A stretch of 64,000 nt of DNA from Anisus vortex (lineage: Eukaryota > Mollusca > Gastropoda > Planorbidae): NCBI GenBank assembly GCA_949126835.1, contig OX421498.1, positions 34,331,299 to 34,395,298 of the forward strand, given 5' to 3'. The notes beneath the pieces are model-generated. The model worked only from the letters and a program-made list of their open reading frames with translations. It did not search any database and had not been told where the DNA came from. A program made the translations under genes and the position numbers. The first letter of the stretch is position 1; each line of letters starts with the position of its first letter. Positions 48,371-63,100 of this stretch are shown piece by piece.

Positions 48371-49877
48371 TTTATTTTATAGTTTGTGCATGATATACAT
48401 TGTTAGAAAATTATATGTAAAAATGAAAACCCGCGTGATCTGATTAAAAAAATTCAATCTTGTATAAAATACATAACTGGATTTTGCCTTATTCATTATA
48501 TAATATGTCAGTAGTATAGAGAGGGTGGGAGAGTAGTGGTGGATAACGGTTCAAGCATAAGGTGCTTAAAGGGGAAAAAACGTTAGGTGGAGGTGGGGGA
48601 GGGGCAAATGTGCCTTGTCGTGAATCCGCCATTATGAACAGAAAACGAGGCTTATCAACACAAATCACGAGGGGAGATGGTGATCGCATATAAATGCTAA
48701 ACGCATGCACATTTTTTAAGAAATTATAGACTTAAAAATAACAGCAAGTAATAATTAACCTTTTTAAAAGTTGAGACAATATTAAAAATTAGATTAATAA
48801 AAAAAAAGATTGTTATTGACATAATTTCTATGTTCCAAGTTTCAGCTAGATAGAAGGATGAAATGTGGATCAATCGACTTTCGAAGCTTGGCTAAAAACA
48901 TACACACATACAAAAACGAAGTTATTATAGAGAATTTAATACAGAATACAAATTACATAATTAAATATAGCGCTGTTCATAACAATTAGTCATCGAATGC
49001 TCTTTACAGGTACCCTATATCATTAAAATAAATTAAATAAGTATGTTTTTAATTTTGTTTTAAAATTGTCAATATGATCCGCTTGTTTAATTGTGTTCGG
49101 AAGTTCGTTCTACCACACTGTAGGAGCGAGCGGCAAAGGTTTTTCTGTTTACTTTTGGTAGTTGAAGTTGTTGATGAATTTTGTTACCTGTTTTCTCTGA
49201 TGTCCATAGTTCAACCATGGATCTGATGTACTGTGGAGATTGACCGTATAGGCTTTTATAGAGCATGTAATATTATTTTCGCACTTTTCTTCTTTCCGAT
49301 TCAATATTTTCAATTTCCCTATACATACTAAAATGTTATGCTTTAATGTGCCCATTTTAAATGAACCCACATCTTTCCTGCTTTATCTTTCACTTACAAA
49401 AAAAAGACACACGGTACAAACTGATTTTTTTATGTGTTGGTGAGGGGTGGATGGGGCTGAAAATTTGATTGAACCTGTTGTCATCGGCTTAACGTCTATG
49501 TTCCAGGTTTCAGCTGCATGGGAAGGAGGAAAGTTGATTGTTTAGCCTTTTTAAAAGATTGTCTAGATATAAATAAAAAGCTATTTGTAACAAACTAAAA
49601 GTATGTCCAATTATGCGAATATAAGGTGGAATGAAAATTCAGACAAAATACTTTTCATAAGATTGTTTTTTTCATATTTAAAGCTTGTCCATTGGAGTTT
49701 TGCATTCATTTAATCAAAGTGGTTTAAGGGTCGTCCATATATTACCTACCCAGAAAAAAAATAATCTTTTTATACCACCCCCACCCTTCCCACACTGTTG
49801 CACATTGTACCCCGCCCCCGGACTTGAACTCCAATTAGACTGAGAGCTGAGAATATTAATCCCTAATAGCCCTGGAT
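48371..49877. other. Intergenic region between convergent genes
   Basis: No supportable gene. A C-rich patch lies at 49780-49825. Confidence 0.4.
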
Positions 49878-50100
49878 ATGTAGCCTAATCTGTCGTATAT
49901 CTGAGCACGTTTAAATCTCCGTAGAGAACAGTGGAAAGCGGGTCACCCATCCCATATTTTCGAAAGCTGACGGTACGGGGGCACTCCCACAGAATATGCT
50001 CCACTGTCTCCTCCTCCCCACAGGGGCGACACCGCGAGTCGAAGTTTGGTGGGAACCAAAAATCTGCAGGGCAACACCAGAGGGGGAGGGGGGATTAAGA
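49878..50100 (-). pseudogene. LINE C-terminal Zn-knuckle fragment
   Basis: One open minus-strand frame reads RCRPCGEEETVEHILWECPR, then YGMGDPLSTVLYGDLNVLRY and a stop. The CxxC-x8-H-x4-C spacing and position before a stop fit the end of an RNase-H-bearing or jockey-like LINE protein. No reverse transcriptase remains upstream. Confidence 0.6.
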
Positions 50101-50963
50101 GAGGAAGACAACAGAAAAGATGGATGGAAGGACAACATCAGGCAGTGGACGGGAGTAAAGCTGAGAGACGGGTGGAATGGAGGAGGCTGGTGTGCATGTG
50201 AGTGCTTTCAACACAGTGTCTTGTTTTTATACAGACTATAGTAATAAATGTGTGTTTACGTACAAACGTACTCTACTCTTCTTCCCAAAGGCATCCGTAA
50301 GCGGAGACTCTTTGTAGTTTCATTCAACGTAAAACATCTTCAGCCTATGTTCAAACTAGACATAGACAATTTATTGTATTTGTAAAAAAATATGTTTTCT
50401 TAAATTTGAAAAAAAAAGACAATTAGCTTTATATTGCAAGAGTCTATTTCCACGATTAATAAATAGATCTATGTGTAATTCTGTAATGTAGTTGTATCTA
50501 AAAGGCTAGTGTAAAGAATTTAACAGGGTTATTAATCTTCTCCACACTGTTCTGATCTATCTGGAAGACACTACCAATTCTTTGTTTCTATTATGTGGCG
50601 ATTCTTTAGCAGTGGGCCTACCCCTTTCTCACAAGTCATCAGTATTAAACTGGCGATATCTTTATCTCTACCTTAAGACGATTCGAGTAGTCACACTACA
50701 TCATTTCTACTTTCGCTTCCATGTTTTGGATAGCCCATCATTATATAAAAAAAAATTATATTCTTTAAAATATCAATAATCTATTCACTCTATTGAAGTT
50801 AAAAACAACAACTCATTGTTTGAATACGTGATGAGATATTGCATGTATTCTATTGAGGTAAATAATCATATCCATCTGTTTTGAAATACCGTTACACATG
50901 TAATAAAATAAAAATGACTTAGAGAGATAAGTGAAATGTTTATGGAATTGGAATCAAATGTCG

Positions 50964-51100
50964 CTAAGTCCTTCTTCCTTTCCTTATGTCAAGTTGTACA
51001 AGTTTGGGTACCAGTAGCCACATGACAGCCCCGATACAGAAGCACGCCCCAACGATATGAAGCGCCACCATGAAGGAGCCCGTCGCCTCGGTAATTGCAC
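50964..51100 (-). CDS. MCT-like gene terminal exon, TM12 and tail
   Basis: A 137-bp exon from acceptor ttccag to tag: AITEATGSFMVALHIVGACF and CIGAVMWLLVPKL, the last membrane segment, then a short basic tail LVQLDIRKGRRT. Confidence 0.9.
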
Positions 51101-54100
51101 CTGGAAATACATGAATGTACATTGATAATACGATGAAATCATATCTGGATATAATATACACGTATATGTGGTGAAGGTTAAGAAACCGAAATCTTATCGG
51201 ACCATGAGAATATCTGCTTCTACCATAAATGTGGAAAAAAAACACACCGTTTCTTGCACAAAAACAACAACATTAGATGGTGGCAGAGGAAGAAGCAGAC
51301 AGAAGAAAATTTTTGTGAATAATGTGAAGTATTAGACTGGACTGCCCTTTATTGGCTTTCAAAGTGCGTCAGTAGACCATGTCTGATGTCATGATACGGT
51401 CTGACGGTTATCAATGGTGCCCCTACGACCCACTCATGGAATTAAAGGCAAGGCATAAACGTTGAATTCCCCTGCCTTAAAGGATATTAACATATGAACC
51501 CATAATTGATAAAATTTACATTTAGGCTAAGGTCATGTACTCATAATTCAATAATTTGAAGCGTTTACAAAAATTGGTCATTTATATACGTTTCAACGTT
51601 ATATATTCACAAATCAATCAATACAAAATATATATTTAAAGTAGTCACGCTTTAAAAAAAATAATTAATTTTTCAGATAGGCAATAAGACATGTACGAAT
51701 GTGTCTCGTATGTTTCTAACGTTTGACATATTGAGTAATGATGTGGCTAATATCCCCAGAGGGATTCTTGACAAGAAATAAAGAACGACTCTGAGCACTA
51801 CTGACCAAAGAGTGGATTGATTCCCGCAGCTGTGATGGTAGCCACCATGGAAATGATGCTGAACGCCTGTGGCATTTGCTCTACACCCACCACCTCCATG
51901 ACGACAAGGGGGAGCAGAGACACCCTTGCGCCTATGACGCTCCCCAACAATATCACGTACACAATTAGGGTCTGGAAAGTGTTGAACACACCCACAAACT
52001 GACACAGTACACCTGTAGAGACCAAAACAAAATGTTCAATTATATAGAAATCTTTTAACATAGATATATAATTATTGCCTCATTTATAAATAAGTAAAGT
52101 ATCCTTCGGACTAAACTGATCATAGGGCCGGTGAAGCAGCGTTCACCAGTTTCTGTGGCCACGGCATACTAGAGGATGTGTGGCCAGCACAATGCTCAGC
52201 CGCCTTTACTTTACCCCAACAAATGTCAGATACCCACCAAAGCTGAGTTTTCCCAGAACCTTCGGTCGAAAGCACTGTCGCTCGGCTACCGTGCCTCATT
52301 TAAAAAAACAAATATAATAACACGTTCGGTCCAACTCTCCACTGTCCATCATTGACCATTAAAGTACTGGTCAGCATCACTGCCTTTGTTTTTTTATTTA
52401 TTTGTCTGTCGTTGGTTTTATCTCTCCACAAATGAGTCCGCTATATATCTGGGTCTTTGTAATCGTCTAGTAATATAAGACTTGCTCTGAGTAGTTTGCC
52501 GATGGGTTTAGAAACGATGTGATATTTTAGCTCGTTAAGTTGACCGACGTCTTGAAGAGATGACCAGTCCAGCCCTATTTACCCCTCCCCCGTCTTTTTA
52601 AATCTCTATACCACTAAGGACCTACGTGTTTCAATTTGTTTTTATACTCGTGTTAATATACAGCTACATATATTATTATTTGTATGGGCACCTGCCTTTC
52701 TATACCGGCTATTCAACAAATTCTCTGCCAACTTATTCAAGTCTAGCTACTACGCGTAGTTTGATTTTTTTACTTCATCACCTTTACTGCCATTCTTTAG
52801 TCTGCTATATTCGCCTTTCCAATGCCCCCCCCTCCCATCAGCACATTCGGCCCTCTGGCGCCTGAGGGGCGATGGTCTAAAATTGGCGGCTTTAAATGTT
52901 TGGTTCAAAAACTTGAACTTAACTGTCTTTCCGTTTTAAAACTTAAAAAACGGAAAAATAAAAATAAATAATAAAAATGTTTAGCGATTTAAGAAAGTAA
53001 TAATTATTTCATTGTAAAGATTAAAGGGAACTAATTAATCTAACTCTAACAATACAAAAGTCTCTACAAAGTTGTCTGTGCTTTATGTACCTTTTTTCTC
53101 TTCATAATAAATTCAATATCAAAAGTGGTGTTATTTAAAATGTTTTTTTTTGTTTGTTATTAATTAAGCTAATATGTGTAGAGAATAAAAAAGTGTCAGT
53201 TTGGCGCCAAAGAAATATGAGCGCCCTAGGCGGTCGCCTCCCTCCAACCACCTGCTCTAGCTACGCCATTGTCTCTGCCCTTTCTTAATGGCATTTCTTT
53301 TCAATATATCTCTTAGTCCCATTCCCATAAGTTCCTTTTTTTAAAATCACAATCGAGCTCTAGACTTAATTCTCAACACTCAAAAACTAAACAAACAGGC
53401 TGCGGCTATTCGCACCTGGGTCCGTTTAGAATTAAATGGCTATTGGGACCCAGCTTCAGCCGAAATAAACCCATAAAAAGGGGGGGGGGGAACACAAAAT
53501 ATGTTGTAAATCTTATAATATTTTATAACAAATAGCACACAAAAAAACCACCAAATCTAACCCTATCCTATATAACCTAACCGATACAAACTATTACAAA
53601 CAAATACTCGAAAGCCATCCATAACCTGTATAAACTAACCGATACTAACTATCCATTACTAAGTCTATCGAGTCCGTATAGTCACTTCGAAACAAAAAAC
53701 AAATAACAATAAAAGTGAACTGTTTTATAATAGATCTAAATTATCTTAAACATTTTTTTAATTTAAAGTTCAAACATATATCGATACGCATGAAAAAAAT
53801 ACTTTTACACAAATATCATTATACATGATGGCAATACATAATTAGATCTTTAAGAAGATACAAAGACAAAATGAAATTCAGAATAAATTATAGGCTGTAC
53901 CATAGTCTATAATACACATGGACCGCTTGCTTTAGTAATTCTGCTATATGATGACTTCAAACACTGATTTTTTCGGAATTCCCGATTCCCTTGTGCAATG
54001 TACACTTCCGTTTTATTTAATCGCTATGATTTTCTCAAGGAAAAATTAAAATCGAAAGTTGTATACAGCGGAAACATTTAGGCGAACGTAGGAGAGTAGA

Positions 54101-57100
54101 AGTCATTTAAGACAGCATTATTGTATGCGCAAGGAAAAAGAAAATAAGCTCTAAAAATAGATCAGGCGGTTATCTTATTATATTCTGTGATAATAGGCCT
54201 ACAAGTATTCATTTAAATTCGAAAAAATGCGATAAATAAAACGGAAGTTTGTAAAGCACATACTTTATTTAGAATCGGGATTTACAGGAAAAAAAAAAGG
54301 AGATATTAGCAGGAAAAACTTAAAGCAAGCGGTCCATGTGTATTCTAGTCTATGGCTGTACCTACAAATGCCAACACTTACCTATAAAAATTTGAGAAAG
54401 TGTAAACATTAATGTTGCTGATAAAATGTGTGTGTCTGCCAGAAAGCCCATACCAAGTCTGCTCACAAGGTCAAGGATTCCGAGTAACGTTAGTAAGACT
54501 GACAATTCATCCAACGTGGCTCCCTTAACAACAACAACCACAATGAAGGAAACATCTTTTAAACATAGTATTCAAGAAAAGTAATATTTAATATTTAAGA
54601 ACTCTTTTGTTCCACTGTCAGTGAGACTCTTTCAAAAGAATCATCTTTCAGCCAGGAAATACAATGGCTCAATAGCTGACTCCTAAATAACAGGCCTACT
54701 TTTTTCTGTATGATAAATGGTATGATAGTGTGCGTGAATGTCTAATGTGTTTGAGTACAAATGGTTCTTTAATATTGTTTTAGCTATGCTGAAAGACGGA
54801 ATTTATGTAATCAAGTCAATTTTCCATTCATTTGGATCAATAAAGCAATCTTATCTTATCTTATCTTATCTTATTTCTTAAAGCACTTTAAATCTTAAAT
54901 TAAGCATCTAATGTGATATTTCAAATATTGTACTTTGATAATTAACGACAATATTTGAAAAGTTTCAATAATAACAGTTAATATGGTAAAATATAAAATA
55001 CATAAAAATATCAAGTTTGAAGTCATTAGAAGATATACTTTTCTTTAAAAAGCCGAAAATTGCTTCGCAAATTGACTGAGGACAATTCGGAAAAGTTTAT
55101 TGACACACCCTATTGACACACCCTATAGACAAACCCTATTGACACACCCTATTGACACATCCTATTGACAGACCCTATTGACCTACCCTATTGACAGACC
55201 CTAGTGACACACCCTATAGACACACCCTATAGACACACGATATTGCCACACCCTTTTGACACACCCTATTGACTTACCCTATTGACACACCCTATCGACA
55301 CACCCTATAGACACACTCTATAGACACACCTTATTGACACATCCTATTGACACACCCTATTGACACACCTTATTAATACACCCTATATACACACCAGATT
55401 GGCACACTCTATTGGCACACCATATTGACACACTCTATAGACACACTCTATAGACACACCTTATAGACACACCCTATTGACACACCCTATTGACACACCC
55501 TATTGACACACCCTATTGACACACCCTTTTGATACACCCTATTGACACACCCTTTTGACACACCCAAGTAAGTTTTAAGTTTTGGCCACAATAAGACTAA
55601 GTTCTGACATGCGTAGAAATTTGGCTGAGTCATCTGCAAGTGGATCACTATTTTTTATTTATATTTATATATATATATATACATATCAACGTTAGGTATG
55701 TCAAGCTCCTACCTGAGAATGCAGAATCATTGGCGTATATATAGCTATATACACATGTACAGTTCCTGGCATGATGGCCACAAGGGAGAGCCGCATGGCC
55801 CACAAACTAGGAAAAAAAATTCATACCGTAAAACATGTGCTGTCCATTAAAGAAATTTTTTTCTCAATAATTATCTCCATCTAAATTTTAGCCTTTATGT
55901 AAATCTTTATCTTATATTAAATGATTTTATTCATTCAACATCATTCATTATCTCCTTAGTTCTATCTTAACTTATACACTACAGACGCTCCTTCTATAAA
56001 GAAGATTATTGCGTCCTTTGCACATCCGTTTTTTAGTCTAGTCCTACATTTCTATTAGTGTTTTAAATGATTTTAAGTTACTGGTTTTCATAGTTTGCTC
56101 AGGATACCCTATCCATACCTGGATGCCGCTCGGGAAGTAAGAGTACTTATATACATTTTTTTCTCGCATAAGTATAAGAAAAATGTTTTTGTCCTTAAGT
56201 TTATCTGAGCACCGTAACAAAATTTTTTTGTGTTGTATTTCTAAATTAGAATTTAATGCCTTATGTATTATTACTACTTTACTCTTTGTCCTTCTGACCT
56301 ATAGTGCAGGGCTCAGCAACCTTTGGCTTATAGTGTGCCAAACTAAGATTTCTAAATCATTCAGCGTACCAGCAGCGTGAAAGTCAAACGGCTCAAAAAT
56401 ATTATTATTATAAGACAATATATTTGGTGTCGTGACAAGACCAAGACCAAAAGAAAAGGAGCGTTATAGAGAAAATCATTAAATCGGTTTATATTTAATA
56501 ATAAATAAACCTGTTTGTTAATATCAACTTTAAAAATAAATTATTTAGTTGTCAAGATATAATTCTAGTAATATCATTAGCTATAAATTATTTATAGTTA
56601 AGTTTCATTAATTCCGCTAGTATTTTACTATCGGTTTAATTTACATTATAGTAACAGTTATTAAGAGCAAATTACAATTAAGCCGAATAGATATTTAGTA
56701 ATTATACTAACTGGGTAGCTAATGGAATGTTTAAAAATTGACATAAAAGCACTTTAGTCATCTAATATTTACATACATTTCAACTATTTTTTATAGTTTG
56801 ATCATTTTAAAAATGTTAAATTGTAAGTCTTTTTTAAAAACGAAACAAAAAAAAAAGAAACATCGTATTAATAATAATAATAACGGTGCTTATATAGCGC
56901 ATATCCCGTTGGTGACAGTTCTATGCGCAGACGACAGTTACAGAATACAGACAGACAACGAAATATATAGTAATACGCTAATTCTGCTGACGAAATAGGT
57001 GAGTCTTCAGCCGGCTCCTGAAGGTGTCATAGCTAGGGCTCTGGCGAAGCTGTAGTGGGAGGTGATTCCAAGCGGACGGTCCTGCGTAGGAAAATGAACG

Positions 57101-60100
57101 TTCGCCAGCGGACACTAGCCTCACACGAGGGATCCGCAGAGTAAGCGCGTCAGATGCCGAACGAAGTGGGCGGGACTGGGTGTAGAGCTCCATACAAGAG
57201 CGAAGATAATCCGGGGCGCAGTTATTCAGGCACCTATAACAGAGGGAAGCCAGCTTATATGAGATCCGGTTGTTGATGGGTAGCCAGTGCAGAGATCGGA
57301 GCAGAGGATTGATATCATTTGACTTCTTCTTCTTGAGAACTAGTCGGGCTGCGCAGTTCTGGATACGTTGGAGTCCTTGAAGGGAGGAGGCCGGGAGACC
57401 AGCCAAAAGCGAATTACAATAGTCCAAGCGGGAAAATAGGAGAGAGATGATGAGCTTAACACAAGCTTCCTTGGTGAGATAACGACGGATGGCGGCAATA
57501 CGACGCAGATGGAAGAAGCAGATTTTGGTGAGGAAGGAGATGTGGGTTTGCATGGACAGCGTGGAGTCCAGATAGACGCCAAGGCTTTTGATAGTCGGGG
57601 AGAAAGATATTAATATTAGATATTATTAGAGATATAAACGCAAAGAAAACGGTTTCATTATGTCCCTTTAATTAAATTTCCCAAAGTTAATTTTTTAAAA
57701 ATATAACTAGTGTTATAATTCAGCATTATACTCTTTTTTCAATGTGTTATTAGATGTATAAAATTAACTTACGTTGTAAATAAACATTTTCTTAATTAAT
57801 AAAGTCAATTTAAGGAGTCTATTTTTTTTTAAACACTAATAATTAAAACAATTACATAATATTTTGCTAGTATATAAGCCTGTTATATTTATTACAATAA
57901 TAAACAAACAAATATGTCTGATAAATAATTATATTTTTGCTTAATTAAGAGAACTTAGCATAAAAACTCGTTTGAATGTAATTAGAAGGTAGCCTATTAA
58001 TTAATGAGCGCCTTTTCGTTAAATTCTTTTTGCTAATTGTTCAATGTAAGGTAATATTTAGTCTGAGTGGTCCAGTCTAAGCGTCTTCTAGGTATGTTTA
58101 AAACAGCTTTCATGCGCGATAAAATATGTTCATTAGTGCATTATTACTCCTAAGAACTTCGCATTTTTAGTTTGGGTTTGGTCTTGTAAGTCTTGTAAGA
58201 CTTCGAACCTGTGGAGGGTTTTTACTAGCTAAGCAGTGTCTGCTGTGGTCTGGAGTCTGAATCCACGAGATGTACTTTCTGTTGCAACTGTAAAGCTATC
58301 TATGTAACAAGTTTCTATAAACTATTTACACACAAATCTTTCTAATACGTGTACATAAACAAATCTTTTTCTGAAAATTTCGTTTTTAAAGACTAGCTTG
58401 AAATTGAATTTAGAAAGTTATTATTGACAAAGGCATCCGAAAATATTGTATAGCGTCGTCGATGTCAATATGACTTTTATCTTGTATAGATGGCCGAATA
58501 ATGAAAACTATCAGGCACAGATACCTTAATATTATAATTCATTGACAACCTGACCTAGAAGATTTCTTCTTTATGTCATACGCTTAGAACCTGTTGTTTT
58601 ATTCAACAGCAACCCGGCAAAGATGCTTTATATAAACTTCAAACTGTTATTTAATGTTGAAAATAAAGGAAAGTAACTGATGAAAAGGAAACTAATGTGT
58701 TCAAGGTAGATGATCTCCAATTGACTTTAAGAGTAATAAAAAAAATTGAATTATTATACCAAATATCAAATGGTTCATTGTAGAATATTCAGTTATAATT
58801 GGTATTGAAACCAGCGATCTTTAACTGTCGAATCCCTGAGCACTTGAAGATAACGGCCTTGAATCGGCTACACCTTATATTGAGAAAATCTTAGTAATGC
58901 AATGAAATAATAATAAGCATAAGTATAAGAAAATACATTTCTTCTGGAAAAAAAGGTTGCTTCTGTGTTTAGTAGGTTCATGTGGCAAGTGAAGCTACTT
59001 TTACAGGTTGCCGTGGTCGTGGCATACAACGGCATTGTGTTGCCAGCACAACGCCCAGCTACCTTAACTAATATCAGGCACGCGTCACACCACACACTCC
59101 AGACATGGGGAAAAAAACTCCTTGCTAATACCAGGACTCGAACCATGGGACATTCGGTTCGTTGACCCGAGCGCGTTGTCTATAGACCACCGTGTCGCAT
59201 TGTTTGTATTGACTGAACATAATTTTATAGTGTCAGTATATAAGGTATAGATGGTGTAAAGTCTGTATAACAGATATAACATAAACTAATGCTTAGACTT
59301 ACTGAAGCGATGCCTCGTCGTAGAATTTCTTAAACCTGCTCACGTTCGCTGCTGCCTGCTGCGCGTCTCCGTGTGACGGGGCGTCCTCTTTATCGAACAC
59401 CGTTTCGAAGGCGGCTCCGTGCTCACTCGTCAGGGTGAGAACGCTGCCGAAACCCGTTTTCTGCTTGTACCTGTCACTCAGGTAACTGTTCGCAGACTCA
59501 ACGGACAGACCTCTACTGAAAGTTCTATGTCTCCTTACGGTCTCTTCCACATGTAACGTATTGTCGAGGAGTCTTTCGCTGACCTCATGGTCAGTGTCGG
59601 GAACAGTTTTAGCAGCTCCATTGGATGTAGACAGTGCAAGCTTATGGGCCTCTCCGTTGGGAGGTTTGCTTTCTCCAGTCTCACCAATTACCTTGAGTTC
59701 TTCGTCTGCACTTGTCTCCAATGTTGAGCTAAATTTGGATCAGAATGTAACAATTTTTTCAGCCTTATAATAATAGTTAGAAGACTAGATTATACTCTTA
59801 CACATTCTCATTAAAACAGTCTGTATGGTTAGGAACCGGGTTTAAGGACATCGTTATAAGAAATCTTTAAATGTGTACAAGAAAGTACAGTTCCAATAAC
59901 ATTTGAAAAAAATATGAACATATGGGATTCATGGAAAACGGAACAGATTTTTTAAAACTTAAAACTTGTATTGGTGGTTTTTCCAAGTTTATCTTATCTT
60001 ATCTTATATATAACAGACGTTCCTTCTTTAAAGAAGATTATTGCGCCCTAGGCTCATCCATGGTCCGAGTCTAGTCTTGCATTTTTATTAATGTTTTAAA

Positions 60101-63100
60101 TGATGTTAAGGTACTGGTTTTCCTGGTTTGTTCAGGTAACCTATTCCATACCAGAATGCCAGTTGGGAAGATAGAGTACTTATGTGCATTTGTTTTCGCA
60201 TGAGGGATAATGAAAGTGTTTTTGTCTTTATGTTTATCTGAGCATTGCAACAGGTTGTATTTGGTTTTAGGCCTATTTCTAAATTAGAGTTTAATGCCAT
60301 ATGTATTACCGCTTTACTCTTTGACCTTCTGTCCACTAGTGTTTCAGGGTTTAGTGATTTGATCAAATGTGTAGTAAGTCGCTGGTAAATTTAAAACTCG
60401 CTGACCTGTAGGCTGTGATAGGCCTTAGCAGTAAGCCAGCCACGCAGTAATGCGTCTCTACGGCAGCGAGCAGCAGGTAGGTGCCCGTGATTCCGTACTC
60501 CATCCAGACGGCTCTGATGATGAAAGGTGCGATGATGGCAGCCACACACCCGCCACAGAAGACGATGACGCTGGCAGTGGATCTCAGCCTCTTGAAGTAC
60601 TGTCTGATGAGGCACATGGCAGGGACGAACAGGATCCCGTGGCCAATACCTGGATTAGAATAGAGCACTCAACTTACACATGAACTTAGTAAACCCAAGA
60701 AATTTACATAACTTTAGACATCGTCCCACCCACATAAATTAGTAGAACAATTTCTACTTCAATGCCCCGAGCTAAGCAACCCCAGGCATAGGCTGCATTA
60801 CTCCTTCCTCAACCATCCATCACTAACACAGATATACGGAAGTACTAAAAGAAGGATCGAGAAACCAAGAGCAGCCTTTTTACTGCTCAGTAACATATGG
60901 ACGTCCAGAGAGTTGTCCAGGGACACCAAGATCCGACTTTTCATCTCAAGCGTTAAGTCAGTCCTACTATCTGGGGCGGAGACATGGAGAATGACAAAGA
61001 CTACAATCAGGAAACTCCAAGCATTCACCAACAGCTGCCATAGACGAATCCTACAAATACGATGACCTGACACCATCAGAAATGTCAGCCTTTTAGGCCA
61101 AGCCTCAATTGAAGAGGACATCAGGAAGAGAAGATGGGGCTGGATAGGTCACACACTACGCAAACCAGTTAAATAACATTACAAGACAGGCATAGCGATG
61201 GAATCCCCAGGGAAAAAGAAACCCAAGGAAGCGTAACCTGGAAGACGAAATCACCAAGATGGATTTAAGTTGGAGCCAGATAGAGAGGAAGTCCCAGGAT
61301 AGGAGAAGTTGGAGAACTGTTGTTGGTAGCCCATACTCCATACTCCGAAAGGGGTTGACAGACATAAGTAAGTAAGTAAGAAAGGAGATGTAAATATGTT
61401 TGTCTGGCATTGACTGCAAGAGAGCGAACAACTCCGTATGCTGGTTAATTGAATAAAAAAAGAATATCAGTCCAAGTCAACACGTCTTTTTAATCGATTG
61501 ATTATAATGATATAATTATCATTTATTTGATAGTAATGTAATCATCAATGCCTGAATATGTTGTTCATTAAAACACGTTTTGCAGGGATTATAACTTTCT
61601 TAGGCAACTGCATATAGGAGGATCGCGTTGTAGGAATAACAGATATTCAGCTTTATATGTTTAAATAGATTTCAGTTAACTCTTTATCCCTGTGTACATA
61701 CAAGTACACCATCCTGACCCGGGTAAATAATCCAAAATGTTTTTAATATTGGGATTTGAACATGTTAAAACTATGCGAAGTCTGCTAATATTATGTTTTT
61801 TTTTTAATCAGTGATAGTTAAAGGGTTAAAAAAAAGTATTATTTACTCCAGTTTAAAAAAGGTCTTAGGTTCGCCTTCTTAAGTGAACTTAATAAAAAGG
61901 AAATAATCATTACATACATGGCAAATAGATACACAACATTGACTAAAATGTTTCAAGGACTTTATCTTTAAATAAAAGAAGCCATCGCCTCGATCAGCTT
62001 ATTGAGTTTATACAGATTCATTTAGGATACGTAGAGCAATAATATGTCCTAGACTTACCTCGCAGTCCTTCAAGTGCAATAACTCCTGCAACATGGGGAG
62101 ACAACCCTTGACCCACAGAGGACGTGGCGGACACGAGCCCACCAAACATGACACAGCGTCGCTCACCAAACCTCGGCAGAAAGAAGTTTGCAGATATCAT
62201 AGCTAAGAAAGGGTTAAACAGTTAAAACAGTCGAGCGCTTCGTACAAATGTTGTAACGGCTTCATTATCATATTGATTCTAATATTACATCAATATAAAG
62301 TTTTAGCTAATGTTAAAATAAGTATAGATTCTAAGTGCATTGTGATTCATTTAACTAGAATATGAAAGTCAAAACATTATGATTTATCTCCTATAGTATT
62401 TCAGGTGAAAAGTTTCTTGCATGTAGAATAATAAAAACCAAACACAGAGACTGGTGTTCGTGCACAAAGACTTTGGATAATCATTTAAAAATGTAGGTAT
62501 CGAATTCAGGTCTTAAACAAAGGGTATGATTTTTCTAATGAGTTGGCATAATATGAGTGAAAGAGTCATTGGAGACCCAGTTAGCTTAGCGCAAGACGTA
62601 GGCTAAGCTATATTTGTGTATGGTACAATGTTGATATTATTTAAATCCCGTTGTGGAGCTAAAAACTGTAAACATGCGTTAGCCCACCGGTGAATTCTTA
62701 ATGGGAGCGTATCGGTGGTTTACACACTTTACCAGCTTTGAGTTTCATGGGTAAGTAAAGTACCCGCCGAAACGAGTTGATCCATAGGTCCGGTGAAGCA
62801 GTGTTCACCCGTTTATGTGGCCACGGCACACTATGTGATTGTGTGGCCAGCACTATGCACATCCGCCGTTACTTTACCCCAGCTAAGGTCAGGTACCCAT
62901 CAGATCTAGGTAGACTCAGGGACACCCTCCAGACCCGGGAAAAAAATCCTAGCCAGCACCAGGATTCGAACCCGGGACCTTCGGTACGAATGCGCTGCCG
63001 CACGGCCACTGTGCCCACTAAGAGTTTCATGGGTACAGAAGTAAAAATCTAATCAGAATGCTCAAACTTACAGAAAATGCTAAACCCCATAATTCCGCAG

